A model generated the notes under the pieces. That model saw only the letters and a program-made list of their open reading frames with translations. It was not told where the DNA came from and did not search any database. Shown one piece after another: positions 7,992 through 16,498 of a stretch of 37,713 nucleotides of DNA (the stretch's first letter is position 1; the number at the start of each line of letters is the position of its first letter). Position numbers and translations under genes: made by a program. The stretch comes from Candidatus Binatia bacterium. Its GTDB lineage: Bacteria > Desulfobacterota > Binatia > Bin18. The DNA lies in NCBI GenBank assembly GCA_022826945.1, contig JAJDTY010000049.1:1-37713 (forward strand), in the 5' to 3' direction.

Positions 7992-9143
7992 ATGAGCATA
8001 AAAGGAAAAGCGGCAATCTCCGGGCTTGCCGAAATGGCGCCCCAAAAAGGCGCTGGGAATATCACGCCGCTAGGGATCATTGCCAATATGGCGCGCGAGG
8101 CAATCGCCGATGCCGGCCTGGAAAAGAGTGATATTGACGGGCTACTGACCGGTTGGGCGCTGAGCGACTATAGCGTGCTGTGGCCCTCGGTGGTGGCCGA
8201 TTACCTGCAAATTCGCCCTACCTATTTTAACCAGGTCGAATTGGGCGGCGCCTCTGCCGCCGGTATGGTCTGGCGGGCCGCGGCCGCCATTGAAGCCGGG
8301 ATGTGCAACACCGTGCTGTGCGTCGTGGGTGACCGGCGAGCCCGGGCGCGGCAAATGCCGCCCTTCCCGAGCATTGAGGCGGAATTCGATGCGCCCTACG
8401 GCCTGATTGCCGCCAACCCCGGCTATGCGCTCATCGCCCAACGCCATAAATATGAATACGGTACCACCGCGGAACAAATGGCCAAGGTTGCGGTAGACCA
8501 ACGCAAGAGCGCCTGTCAAAACCCGAGCGCCCTGTTCGGAAACAAGGAAATCGACATTGATGATGTGCTGAACTCCCGCATGATTGTCGATCCCTTACAC
8601 CTGCTTGAGATCGTCAGTCCCTGTACCGGGGGCGGCGCGTTCATTGTCACCAGCACCGAGCGCGCCAAAGACGGACCACACAAACCCGTGGTCTTGCTCG
8701 GAGCGGGTGAGGCCGGCGGCCATTCGAGCATTACTCATGCGCGCAGCCTGACAACGTCGTTGGTCAAGCCAGCTGCGGAAGCCGCCTTTGACATGGCCGG
8801 AGTCACACCGCAGGATATGGACTTCGTGCAGCCCTACGACTGCTACACCATCACCGTGATCGTGACCCTCGAAGACGCCGGCTTTTGTGAAAAAGGCGAG
8901 GGGGGTCGGTTTGTTGAAAACCACGACCTGTCCTATGCGGGCGACTTTCCGTGCAATACCCACGGCGGCCAACTGTCTTTTGGTCAACCGGGTCTTGCGG
9001 GTGGCATGAGTCATGTCATCGAGGGCGTGCGGCAGCTCATGGGACGCGGGGAAGGGCGGCAGGTCAAGGATGCCTCCATCGGCTATGTGAACGGCAACGG
9101 TGGAATCATGGCCGAGCAGTGCAGCCTCGTCTTGGGTGTGTAG
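7992..9143 (+). CDS. SCP2/Ltp2-type thiolase-like protein without the usual nucleophilic Cys
   Basis: This 383-residue thiolase-fold protein carries VELGGASAAG at residues 82-91, where classical thiolases have the acylated Cys. Other family marks are VQPYDCYTITVIVTLEDAGFC and NTHGGQLSFGQPG near the C-terminus. This pattern is typical of sterol-carrier-protein-type thiolases and of the aldolase Ltp2, which works with a DUF35 partner in steroid side-chain cleavage. I chose the ATG at 7992, which has GGGAGGAG just upstream, over a GTG at 7965. The DUF35 gene follows after 18 nt. The likely activity is retro-aldol or acyl-CoA cleavage in a CoA-ester pathway; the exact substrate cannot be read. 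Confidence 0.85.
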   Translation: MSIKGKAAISGLAEMAPQKGAGNITPLGIIANMAREAIADAGLEKSDIDGLLTGWALSDYSVLWPSVVADYLQIRPTYFNQVELGGASAAGMVWRAAAAIEAGMCNTVLCVVGDRRARARQMPPFPSIEAEFDAPYGLIAANPGYALIAQRHKYEYGTTAEQMAKVAVDQRKSACQNPSALFGNKEIDIDDVLNSRMIVDPLHLLEIVSPCTGGGAFIVTSTERAKDGPHKPVVLLGAGEAGGHSSITHARSLTTSLVKPAAEAAFDMAGVTPQDMDFVQPYDCYTITVIVTLEDAGFCEKGEGGRFVENHDLSYAGDFPCNTHGGQLSFGQPGLAGGMSHVIEGVRQLMGRGEGRQVKDASIGYVNGNGGIMAEQCSLVLGV

Positions 9144-9161
9144 CGGACGGAAAGGAAAACC

Positions 9162-9569
9162 ATGGGCGATTATAAAAAACCTCTCCCTCATCCGAATGAG
9201 ATCTCTCAGCCCTTTTGGGACGCGGCCAAACGGCATGAACTCCAGATCCAACATTGTAATGCGTGTGGGATCCATATCTTTTATCCGCGCGAAGCCTGCT
9301 CGGAATGCTTAGCCGCCGACCTCATCTGGATTCCCGTATCCGGCAAGGGCAAGTTGTATTCCTACACCATCGCCCAGGCTCCGACGCACCCGGCCTTTAC
9401 CGATGATGTGCCCTACGTCATTGCCATTGTTGAACTCGAAGAAGGCCCGCATATCACTACCAATTTGGTTGGCTGCCAGCCCGACCAGGTGACGATCGGC
9501 ATGCCGGTTGTGGCATCCTTTGAGGATGTGAGTGCGGAAATGACCCTGGTCAAGTTTCGGCCCGAATAG
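9162..9569 (+). CDS. DUF35 / OB-fold acyl-CoA-associated zinc-ribbon protein
   Basis: This 135-residue protein starts with a rubredoxin-like zinc ribbon, CNACG then CSEC (two CxxC pairs about ten residues apart), followed by an OB-fold with GKGKLYSYTIAQAPTHPAF and the late IGMPVVASFED strand. Proteins of this family bind SCP2-type thiolases as an obligate partner, for example with Ltp2 and ChsH2 in cholesterol side-chain degradation. Its position 18 nt downstream of such a thiolase, with GGAAAGGA before the ATG, supports a stable two-subunit complex. It is the last gene of the plus-strand unit and converges on the Bat operon. Confidence 0.9.
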   Translation: MGDYKKPLPHPNEISQPFWDAAKRHELQIQHCNACGIHIFYPREACSECLAADLIWIPVSGKGKLYSYTIAQAPTHPAFTDDVPYVIAIVELEEGPHITTNLVGCQPDQVTIGMPVVASFEDVSAEMTLVKFRPE

Positions 9570-9644
9570 GCAGGGGCAGGACGGGAAGCCGACGGCCGAA
9601 GGTGGCGAGCAAATAGTCGTGTGACAAGCGGTAATGCCGGCGAA

Positions 9645-9752
9645 TTAACGCTTGTGCTGCTTGTCGGCCGTTTTATCCTGCATATAAATGTACAGACCGA
9701 GGGCAAGGACAACGATAGTGCCGGTGAAGAATATCCAGCCGAGAGCGGCCAC
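9645..9752 (-). CDS. 35-aa single-pass membrane microprotein at end of the Bat operon
   Basis: I read this short gene by hand. A GTG at 9752 is preceded by AAAGGGAGAAACC, giving a good ribosome site, and the frame ends with TAA at 9645. The product begins AALGWIFFTGTIVVLALG, a clear hydrophobic helix, and ends in a charged tail, QDKTADKQHKR. Its type resembles small accessory subunits of membrane complexes such as CydX or CcoM-like peptides, but I see no homology. It lies 175 nt past batE on the same strand, so it may be cotranscribed or stand alone. The segment 9753-9927 also encodes hydrophobic stretches in two frames with no convincing start codon. Confidence 0.5.
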   Translation of the reverse strand: MAALGWIFFTGTIVVLALGLYIYMQDKTADKQHKR

Positions 9753-9927
9753 GGTTTCTCCCTTTCGATAAGCAGGACTACAACAAAACACACGGTAGAG
9801 AAGAGTAGACCCCAGACCAGATCAAGAGGGGGAGACCTTTTCTGGGGAAATGAATCGTCCCGCGACAAGGCCGACAAAACTTGCAGTGCTAAGATTAATA
9901 AGAATCTTGACGAGGTTTTAGATTCTT

Positions 9928-10725
9928 CTATAGCTCTTCGAGGGCGTCTTTTTCGATCCACCCACGCCGCCCATCGCAGCGGGCGACCTGCCACCAGTCT
10001 TCCCGGACATCGAGCACCTGAACCCGCGTGCCCTGGGTGACGGAGAAATGGACCGTACCACTCACAGCTGGCTCAAAGCGCACTGGGGTTTCCTCTTGTT
10101 TGAGCACCACGGCGTGTCTTTGCCAATCGCTCGTCCGTAGCTGCTGCGCCAGCGAGAGCGTTATTACCACCAAGCAGGCAGTAACTCCCCAGCCCACGGA
10201 GAGGAGCCACTGGGGCCGACGCGGCCACAGACGGTACACGGCAAAAACCACGAAGAGTAGGGTATAGGCCGCACTGGTGAGCCACACCAATCGGTCCGTC
10301 GCGACTCTATGGGTAATTGGAAAGACGAGGCGTTGCCAGAGGGGGGGCTGGCAGACTTCGACGCCCGTGAGTGAGTGGGCGAAGCGCAGGTTGGCTTCTA
10401 GGTCCGGGTCACTGGGGAGAAAACGCCGTGCCCGCTCGTAATTCAGAATGGCTTTTCCTACTTGTCCTGCCCTGAAATACGCATTGCCGAGGTTGAAATA
10501 GAGGTTGCCGCTGACGAGGCCGGACTGAAGTACGGCTTCGTATGCCTCTACCGCCTCGGCGTACTGACCTTGCGTGTAGAGCGTATTCGCGCGAAAAAAA
10601 TCCGTCTGGGGGGTTGTTGGCTCAGCGGCTTCCAGAGAGGTCGCCCAGCAGAGACAGATACCGCCGAGCAGAAAAAATCGCCCCCGTCGAGAGGGCCAGC
10701 GTCGGAGAAATTGCGGCAGCCTCAT
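9928..10725 (-). CDS. batE: BatE-like protein: TPR, two membrane helices, SH3
   Basis: This 265-residue protein has an N-terminal signal or anchor (RFFLLGGICLCWATSLEAAE) and a TPR block of two to three repeats (about residues 42-115). Two membrane helices follow (about 143-160 and 170-190), then a C-terminal bacterial SH3 domain (TQGTRVQVLDVREDWWQVARCDGRRGWIEKDAL). This is the BatE architecture known from the Bacteroides aerotolerance and Leptospira Bat operons. It is the last recognisable Bat gene and starts 12 nt after batD. The presumed role is in a periplasmic or membrane stress or assembly complex; the biochemical function of Bat proteins is not settled. Confidence 0.85.
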   Translation of the reverse strand: MRLPQFLRRWPSRRGRFFLLGGICLCWATSLEAAEPTTPQTDFFRANTLYTQGQYAEAVEAYEAVLQSGLVSGNLYFNLGNAYFRAGQVGKAILNYERARRFLPSDPDLEANLRFAHSLTGVEVCQPPLWQRLVFPITHRVATDRLVWLTSAAYTLLFVVFAVYRLWPRRPQWLLSVGWGVTACLVVITLSLAQQLRTSDWQRHAVVLKQEETPVRFEPAVSGTVHFSVTQGTRVQVLDVREDWWQVARCDGRRGWIEKDALEEL

Positions 10726-10737
10726 GGTCTCGTCACG

Positions 10738-12588
10738 CTAAGCGGCCCGCATTTGAAATTGGCGGTGAGCGCGTTCAAGCTGGTCGATAATCTGACGGAC
10801 GAGGGAGAGGGTCTCGTGACTCTTGTCCCGCATGGACGCGGTCGTTCCTTGGGCAAAACGCACCCGCTCGCAGATCTCCTCAACTCGTTCAATCTGCTCC
10901 AGACACGCCTGAGAGACCCCCCGCTCGCGGAGTGCCTGTGTATCAATGCCACCAGATGGCAGGTCGAACTTGGCGGACACATAGGCTTGGAGCGTGCGAG
11001 TCAGCGCTGTGTACAAGGCGGGATACTCCTCCTGTGTCAGATGGTGCTCCGCTTGGGTCAGGCTCTGCCGTGCCTGTTTCCCCGCCACTGTAAAACGGGC
11101 ATAGCGACTATCGCCGCGCAGTCGGCGGCGGTGCTGGTCGTACCACCAGGCGCCGAGGAAGAGCAGCACCGGCAGGGGCTGCCACAGGAGAAAACCAAGG
11201 CTGCGATACCACGGCCTGGCGTGCGGAACCAGAGAGCCGGGCTCGTCTTTGATATAGACAATGTCCTGACCCAGCGCCTCCTGCTCGTCCTGACTGCGTG
11301 CCGATGGTGCATCCGGGTGGCCGGTCACGACTGTTTTTCGCGTCGCGGTTTTCGGCGGACGAACGACGAGCGCGATAGGCTGGCTTTCGAGCGTCCGGTA
11401 GCGCCGAGCCTGAGGATCGAAATAACTGAACTGAGCCGCGGGAACGGCATCCAGGGTCTGATCCTGCGGAATGAGCACTTGCTCAAAGGATTTTGTTGAG
11501 CCCTGCGTTTTCCCGGCAAGCGGCTCATACGTGCGGAAACCGTCAGTCTGCACAAACGTGGGCGCGGCGGCGTCAGCGAGATAGCCCGCACCGTTGATGC
11601 GCATCTGAACGGTAATGGGGTCTCCGACAGACAGGTCTTGCGGGGTTGCTTGCACTTCCAACTCAAACGCGCCGACTGCGCCTGAAAAATTATCCGGCCG
11701 GCTGGCTTCTGGGAGCGGTTGCACGCTGAGCGTCAGGGGATCGGAACGCAGAGTGAGTCGCCGCCGCTCGGAAGAAAACGTCGAAAAGAAGTCGTTCTGA
11801 AAAAAGCGATCAAAGAACGGATCGCTAAAAGGTGAACCGCCCCGACGTCGGGTGAGGACGTTGAGTTGGAGACTCGCCGGGCCGAGTGCCAGGCTCCCGG
11901 AACGGAGGGGAATAACCTCGGTGTCAAAATGCAGAACGGTGAATGTCTGGCCGTCCAGTGTCTGTCGTCGCTGTGTGGGTTCGGAGAACGGCTCGACAGA
12001 GAATCCGTCTGTGCTGAATTGCGGATACTGAACATCGGATACGCGGGCCGCTCCGATATACAGCTTGACCGCAACCGGAACACGTTCGTGCAGATAGACT
12101 TCGTGGCGCGGAACGGAGAGCTCAAGACTCAGCGTATTTTGATCGCTCCCGGCTTGAGGACGTTGTTGAACCGGAGAAGACGGTCTGCCAGACGGCGAAG
12201 GTGTTGGCTGGGCGGCCGCAATCGTGACGGTCAGCGGGTCGGTGTGATACTGCCGCCCTTGATGTTCCAGGGGAAATGGACCCAGGGTGAACTGCCCTGG
12301 TTTGAGCGGGACGAGAGTATAGCGATGCTGCACGGACGCCGTGACTTGTCCGTTGCTGAGAGACATCTGTGTCGAGGGGCCAAGATAGCGGCTCTCGAAT
12401 CCGTCAATATTGAGCGACGGGGCCGGCGTGTTCTGGGCCCCCTTGACCTCAATGGACAGCATTAATGCCTCACCGAGCGTTGTACGCTGCGGGCGTACAG
12501 AGGCGTGGACACTCACTTCCGAGGCGGGAGCCGGACAGGCCAGCCCGAACACCAGAAACAGGAAGGGAATACATGCGCTCCTTACCAT
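10738..12588 (-). CDS. batD: BatD oxygen-tolerance family protein
   Basis: This 616-residue exported protein has a signal peptide (FLFLVFGLACPAPAS) followed by repeated beta-sandwich segments of the BatD type. Typical stretches are SVRPQRTTLGEALMLSIEVKG, the SLELSVPRHEVYLHERV strand and DLSVGDPITVQMRINGAG. A membrane helix lies near residue 475 (LGFLLWQPLPVLLFLGAWW), followed by a cytoplasmic helical region rich in Gln and Arg. It sits 9 nt downstream of batC in the Bat operon. BatD proteins are thought to form a periplasmic scaffold with BatA and BatB; their ligand is unknown. Confidence 0.88.
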   Translation of the reverse strand: MVRSACIPFLFLVFGLACPAPASEVSVHASVRPQRTTLGEALMLSIEVKGAQNTPAPSLNIDGFESRYLGPSTQMSLSNGQVTASVQHRYTLVPLKPGQFTLGPFPLEHQGRQYHTDPLTVTIAAAQPTPSPSGRPSSPVQQRPQAGSDQNTLSLELSVPRHEVYLHERVPVAVKLYIGAARVSDVQYPQFSTDGFSVEPFSEPTQRRQTLDGQTFTVLHFDTEVIPLRSGSLALGPASLQLNVLTRRRGGSPFSDPFFDRFFQNDFFSTFSSERRRLTLRSDPLTLSVQPLPEASRPDNFSGAVGAFELEVQATPQDLSVGDPITVQMRINGAGYLADAAAPTFVQTDGFRTYEPLAGKTQGSTKSFEQVLIPQDQTLDAVPAAQFSYFDPQARRYRTLESQPIALVVRPPKTATRKTVVTGHPDAPSARSQDEQEALGQDIVYIKDEPGSLVPHARPWYRSLGFLLWQPLPVLLFLGAWWYDQHRRRLRGDSRYARFTVAGKQARQSLTQAEHHLTQEEYPALYTALTRTLQAYVSAKFDLPSGGIDTQALRERGVSQACLEQIERVEEICERVRFAQGTTASMRDKSHETLSLVRQIIDQLERAHRQFQMRAA

Positions 12589-12597
12589 TCTTCTTCC

Positions 12598-13404
12598 CTA
12601 CCAATCCCGTAATACTTCAGCCACGCCGCCACGCTGGGCCTGCCGGGCAAACTCCTCCGGGCTGAGCTCCTCGTTGCGGGCCGTATCGATCACCGACTGC
12701 GCTTCGTCTTCGGACATCTCGTTGGGTTGGTCTTGGCCTTGCTCTGCCCGAGAGGGGTCCTCTGGCTGTTCCCCGGCGTGTTGCTGGTCTTGCTTGTTCT
12801 GCTGCGCCTCGGGCTGTTGTTGCCCGTCGTCCTCTTGTTCAGATTGCTGCTGTTCTTCTTGTTCGGGTTGATTTGGCTGGCTGGGCTGGTTTGGCTGCGG
12901 TTGATTTTCCAGTTCATCTTGCAGGGCTTCGATCCTTTGAGTCACAAACTCATAGTTGAACTTCGCGTCCTGGTCTGTCGGGTCGGCGCCAAGCGCCCGT
13001 CGATACAAGGCTAAGGCATTGGTATAGGCAGCGAGGGCCGCCTGTGGATTCTGCTCCTCCGCCTGCGCGCCCATTTTATACTGGGTATTCCCCATGTTAT
13101 AGGCGGTCCTGGCGGTTCGCCCGGCATCCTTATCGGAGTCTTCAGAGCCTGCTTGTACGCGGGAGAAAGAGGAGAGCGCTTGCGTGTATTTGCCTGCTTT
13201 ATAATGCGCCGTTCCCATATTGAAATTGAGAACCGGGGAATCGGGATGATCGACTAATGCCTGACCATAGGATTCGACCGCGTCGCTAAAATTGCCTTCG
13301 GCGAATAATCGGTTCCCCTCAACAACCTGACTGCGCAGACTATCGGTCCAGGCGATACAGAGGGGGGTACAGATGAGCAGCAACAATCGCTGTCCGGTGT
13401 TCAC
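12598..13404 (-). CDS. batC: BatC-like TPR protein with Q/E-rich low-complexity region
   Basis: This 268-residue protein has an N-terminal hydrophobic signal (RLLLLICTPLCIAW), three to four TPR repeats (about residues 27-165, for example EGNRLFAEGNFSDAVESYGQ), then a 70-residue low-complexity segment of Gln, Glu, Asn and Pro. A conserved acidic helical end (SPEEFARQAQRGGVAEVLRDW) follows. The GTG start overlaps the batB stop (GTGA), implying translational coupling. TPR proteins in Bat operons are proposed protein-protein adaptors for the von Willebrand subunits. The low-complexity stretch is probably a flexible linker. Confidence 0.85.
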   Translation of the reverse strand: MNTGQRLLLLICTPLCIAWTDSLRSQVVEGNRLFAEGNFSDAVESYGQALVDHPDSPVLNFNMGTAHYKAGKYTQALSSFSRVQAGSEDSDKDAGRTARTAYNMGNTQYKMGAQAEEQNPQAALAAYTNALALYRRALGADPTDQDAKFNYEFVTQRIEALQDELENQPQPNQPSQPNQPEQEEQQQSEQEDDGQQQPEAQQNKQDQQHAGEQPEDPSRAEQGQDQPNEMSEDEAQSVIDTARNEELSPEEFARQAQRGGVAEVLRDW

Positions 13405-14471
13405 GACTCGTTCTCCCTTTCTCTTGGAGGTAAGGAGCGACCTGACTGCCCGGGAGACGCTCCGTCTCCGACCGTTTGAAAACGTCGGCCCCGAATACAG
13501 GATTCCAGGGCGAGGAAGAGAAGGCCAACGGCGAGCGGGAGCTGAAAGCGATCGGCATAGCGACGTTCCAGGGTTGAGGTGAGGTCTCGCTTCTCGAGCT
13601 GGCTCAGATAGCGCGTGTAGATTTCCCCCAGACCCAGATTCGGGCCGGTATCGTAGACATAGGCCCCGCCCGTTGTCAGCGCAATCTGTTGTAAAGTCTC
13701 TGTATCCAAGCGCGACTTGACGACCTGCCCCTGGCGGTCTTTCAGAAAACTGCGTCTGCCGTCCACGCTGAGCGGGATCAGTTCGCCCTCCGGACTGCCG
13801 ACCCCGACGGTGTAGATTTTGATTCCTTTTTCGGCGGCCTGCTGGCTGGCCGCCTGAATCTGTCCGTCATGGTCTTCCCCATCGGTGATAATCAGCAGGG
13901 CGTGATGTTGACCGGACTGGTTTTCAAAGGCCGACAATCCGGTTCCGATGGCCTCGCCCAAGGCGGTCCCGCCCTTGGGGATAATGCCGACCGTAACGGA
14001 ACGCAGGCTCTCTAAGAATGCCCCGTAGTCCAGTGTCAAGGGACATTGGACAAAAGCCGAACCCGCAAAAGCGACCAGTCCAATCCGGTCTCCCTGGAGG
14101 TGCTGCACGAAATCCCGAAGGGCGAGTTTAGCGCGATCCAACCGTGTCGGGGTGATATCCGTTGCGAGCATGCTGCGCGAGGTGTCGAGCACGACAACGA
14201 TGTCCGCCCCCTCACGATGCACCTCTTCCCACTGAAACCCCCAGCGTGGCCCTGCCAGGGCAAGGATCAGCAGGGCGAGCGCAACGACCAACAGGCTGGC
14301 GCGCCAGTGGTGGACGCGCTGACCCGTATCAGGTGTCAGCATGGGTAAGAGGTTGGCCCGGGCGAACTGTTCCAAGGCGCGCTGCCGTCGCCGCAGCGCC
14401 CATACCAGGAGGCCGGCAACAAGCGGAACGCAGAATAACAGCCACAGAAACTGAGGAGTACGCCAAACCAT
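13401..14471 (-). CDS. batB: BatB: von Willebrand factor A membrane protein
   Basis: This protein has two N-terminal membrane helices (FLWLLFCVPLVAGLLVWAL and ASLLVVALALLILALAG), a vWA domain with the MIDAS motif VVLDTSRSM (DxSxS) and the later TDGEDHDG loop, and a final membrane helix (FQLPLAVGLLFLALE). I chose the ATG at 14471. It overlaps the batA stop by one base (TAATG), and the extra upstream frame is not protein-like. This gives 356 residues, close to usual BatB size. The vWA domain faces the periplasm and binds a divalent metal for protein contacts. Confidence 0.9.
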   Translation of the reverse strand: MVWRTPQFLWLLFCVPLVAGLLVWALRRRQRALEQFARANLLPMLTPDTGQRVHHWRASLLVVALALLILALAGPRWGFQWEEVHREGADIVVVLDTSRSMLATDITPTRLDRAKLALRDFVQHLQGDRIGLVAFAGSAFVQCPLTLDYGAFLESLRSVTVGIIPKGGTALGEAIGTGLSAFENQSGQHHALLIITDGEDHDGQIQAASQQAAEKGIKIYTVGVGSPEGELIPLSVDGRRSFLKDRQGQVVKSRLDTETLQQIALTTGGAYVYDTGPNLGLGEIYTRYLSQLEKRDLTSTLERRYADRFQLPLAVGLLFLALESCIRGRRFQTVGDGASPGQSGRSLPPRERENES

Positions 14472-15466
14472 TAGGGCAGCTTTCGGAGGAGAGTATGGTT
14501 CAGGCCCGTTTCCAGACCAACCAGGGCAAGCGCCACCACGATGCACCAGGGGTAGAGCTCAGCATAATCGAGGTAGAGGGGAGCCTGAAACGGAGTGCGC
14601 TCTAACTGGTTAATCGTCTCGTAAACGGATTGGAGGCTGGCCGTATCCGTTGCACGGAAATAGCGTCCTCCCGTGGTCTGCGCAATATTCGACAGTGCTT
14701 CCTCGTCAATATCAACCTGTATGGGGCGATAGACCGTATTGCCAAACAGATCCTTGGTCGGATAGGGCGCCATACCGCGGGTCCCCGCGCCTATGGTATA
14801 TACCTTGATATCCAGGGCGTGGGCCGCGTCCGCCGCGGTCAGTGGGGAGATCCGGCCCGCATTGTTCTGACCATCGGTCAGCAGAATCACGAGCTTACTC
14901 TTGGCCTCCGAGTGCTCCAGGCGACCGGCCGCGGTGGCCAGGGCAGAGCCAATGGCCGTACCGTCTTCAATCATCCCAATCTCGGCCCGGTCCAAATTCT
15001 GTAACAGCCAGCCATGATCAAGGGTGAGCGGACACTGAGTATAGGGACGGGCGCTGAACAGGACCAGCCCAATCCGATCCCCACCTCGGGCGGTCACAAA
15101 ATCCCTGACCACAGACTTCACCACCTCCAGCCGGTTGGCTCGACCGGTATCCAGACTGAAGTCTTCGGACAGCATGCTGCTCGAAATATCAACGGCCAGC
15201 ACAATATCGACGCCTTCACCGGAATACTGGCTCTCGGTCTTGCCGAGTTGTGGGCGGGCAAGGGCGAGGACCAGGAGAAAGAAGGCCGTCCCCCGCAACA
15301 CCGGCAAAATCCAACGCCAGTGTCGTTTTCCTGTATGCGTCAGGGAACGCAGGACAGCGAGGCTGGGATAACGGACCGCCGCCTCCCGGATACCCCGCCG
15401 TTGGAACCAGAAGACCAGCGGGATGAGCAGCCAGAGCAGCAGCACCCAGGGGTCATGCAGCCGCAT
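14471..15466 (-). CDS. batA: BatA: von Willebrand factor A membrane protein
   Basis: This 331-residue protein has the BatA layout: an N-terminal helix (WVLLLWLLIPLVFWF), a second helix (FFLLVLALARP), a vWA domain with MIDAS motif LAVDISSSM and the LTDGQNNAG loop, and a final helix (CIVVALALVGLE). I chose the ATG at 15466, which gives the family-typical start MRLHDPWVLLLW. It overlaps the upstream gene by 14 nt. The frame also allows a start at 15502. It pairs with BatB downstream through a one-base stop/start overlap. Confidence 0.9.
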   Translation of the reverse strand: MRLHDPWVLLLWLLIPLVFWFQRRGIREAAVRYPSLAVLRSLTHTGKRHWRWILPVLRGTAFFLLVLALARPQLGKTESQYSGEGVDIVLAVDISSSMLSEDFSLDTGRANRLEVVKSVVRDFVTARGGDRIGLVLFSARPYTQCPLTLDHGWLLQNLDRAEIGMIEDGTAIGSALATAAGRLEHSEAKSKLVILLTDGQNNAGRISPLTAADAAHALDIKVYTIGAGTRGMAPYPTKDLFGNTVYRPIQVDIDEEALSNIAQTTGGRYFRATDTASLQSVYETINQLERTPFQAPLYLDYAELYPWCIVVALALVGLETGLNHTLLRKLP

Positions 15467-16484
15467 GTCGCTCCTCCTGTGGCCAGTCGTGCTCGTCGGC
15501 AAGTGCTTGAGCGTTCCCTGGCCGGGTTTCGTCTACAAAGCGTTTAGCCGCTTCATAGGCGGCATCGCTCTCGTCCAGGCTGGGTCGGTGCCGGGCGAAT
15601 TTGACTAAATCCGCCTGGGCTAAGAACGTGCCGAGCAGGCGTTGGTGGGCTGACGGGAGACGGCTGGGGCGGGTATCGCGCGTGACTGCCATAAGGAATT
15701 CTTCGGTTGTCATTTCCGGGGCGCGTACCTGGAGCCCGTCTTCCAGATAGGTCCGGACAATAGCGGACAGGGCAACGTAATACGCCTCGAACTGGCCGGC
15801 TTGCGGGAGGCCCTTGGCGCGCAGGTGCGACAGGGCCTCAAGCGCAACCTCGTGAGCCGGCCGGGGTGGAAGAACCGCCGCCCGACGGAATCGGTTCAGC
15901 AAATAGTAGAGGGCAAGACCAAGGCCGATCAGCGCGACCAGGATCGCTCCGCCCACGAGGACAGGCCACCAGTTAAAGGGGACGTCTTCAGGCTGTTTGA
16001 TATCGCGAATATCGGTCGGTTGCCCTTCCTGCGTCAGCAAGCTCGCCACATGAACCCGGAGCGCCTCACCGGTGGCCTCGTGCTGGGTGCCGTCGGGCAT
16101 TGTATAGGATACGCGTGGGGCCGGGAGCAGATGATAGCCCGTCGTGAAAATGGTGAGCGTATACCATTGGATGACGGTGGTCCGTTCCGTCTGTAGCTGG
16201 TCCGGCGCCCGGCCAAAGTCGATAATCTCAAAGTCGCCGATACGCTCGTGGAACAGTGGGACGGAGACGTCCACACCCATCTCCGCACTGATCGTCAGCG
16301 TATAGCGGAGACGGTCCCCTATGGTGATTTCGTCCCGGTCGACGCTGGTGTGAAGGTGAACCGGACCGGCCGGTTTCTCTCCGTCCGTAGCGGCCCGGAC
16401 CACGGACGGCAGGCTGAGGAGGAGCCACACGGCGATCAGCAGGGCCAGCGGTACTTCTCGGGCAGCACGGGATGGACGTCTCAT
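15453..16484 (-). CDS. BatD/DUF4381-like exported membrane protein of the Bat operon
   Basis: This 343-residue protein has a signal peptide (LALLIAVWLLLSLPSVVRA), a periplasmic beta domain that resembles a short BatD repeat (LHTSVDRDEITIGDRLRYTL), a membrane helix (PVLVGGAILVALIGLGLALYYLL) and a cytoplasmic helical domain (about residues 220-320). The cytoplasmic part resembles DUF4381-type proteins that sit between DUF58 and BatA genes. Here the typical DUF4381 part and a BatD-like ectodomain appear joined. It follows the DUF58 gene after 14 nt and overlaps batA. Confidence 0.75.
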   Translation of the reverse strand: MRRPSRAAREVPLALLIAVWLLLSLPSVVRAATDGEKPAGPVHLHTSVDRDEITIGDRLRYTLTISAEMGVDVSVPLFHERIGDFEIIDFGRAPDQLQTERTTVIQWYTLTIFTTGYHLLPAPRVSYTMPDGTQHEATGEALRVHVASLLTQEGQPTDIRDIKQPEDVPFNWWPVLVGGAILVALIGLGLALYYLLNRFRRAAVLPPRPAHEVALEALSHLRAKGLPQAGQFEAYYVALSAIVRTYLEDGLQVRAPEMTTEEFLMAVTRDTRPSRLPSAHQRLLGTFLAQADLVKFARHRPSLDESDAAYEAAKRFVDETRPGNAQALADEHDWPQEERHAAA

Positions 16485-16498
16485 GAGGAATTCAATAA

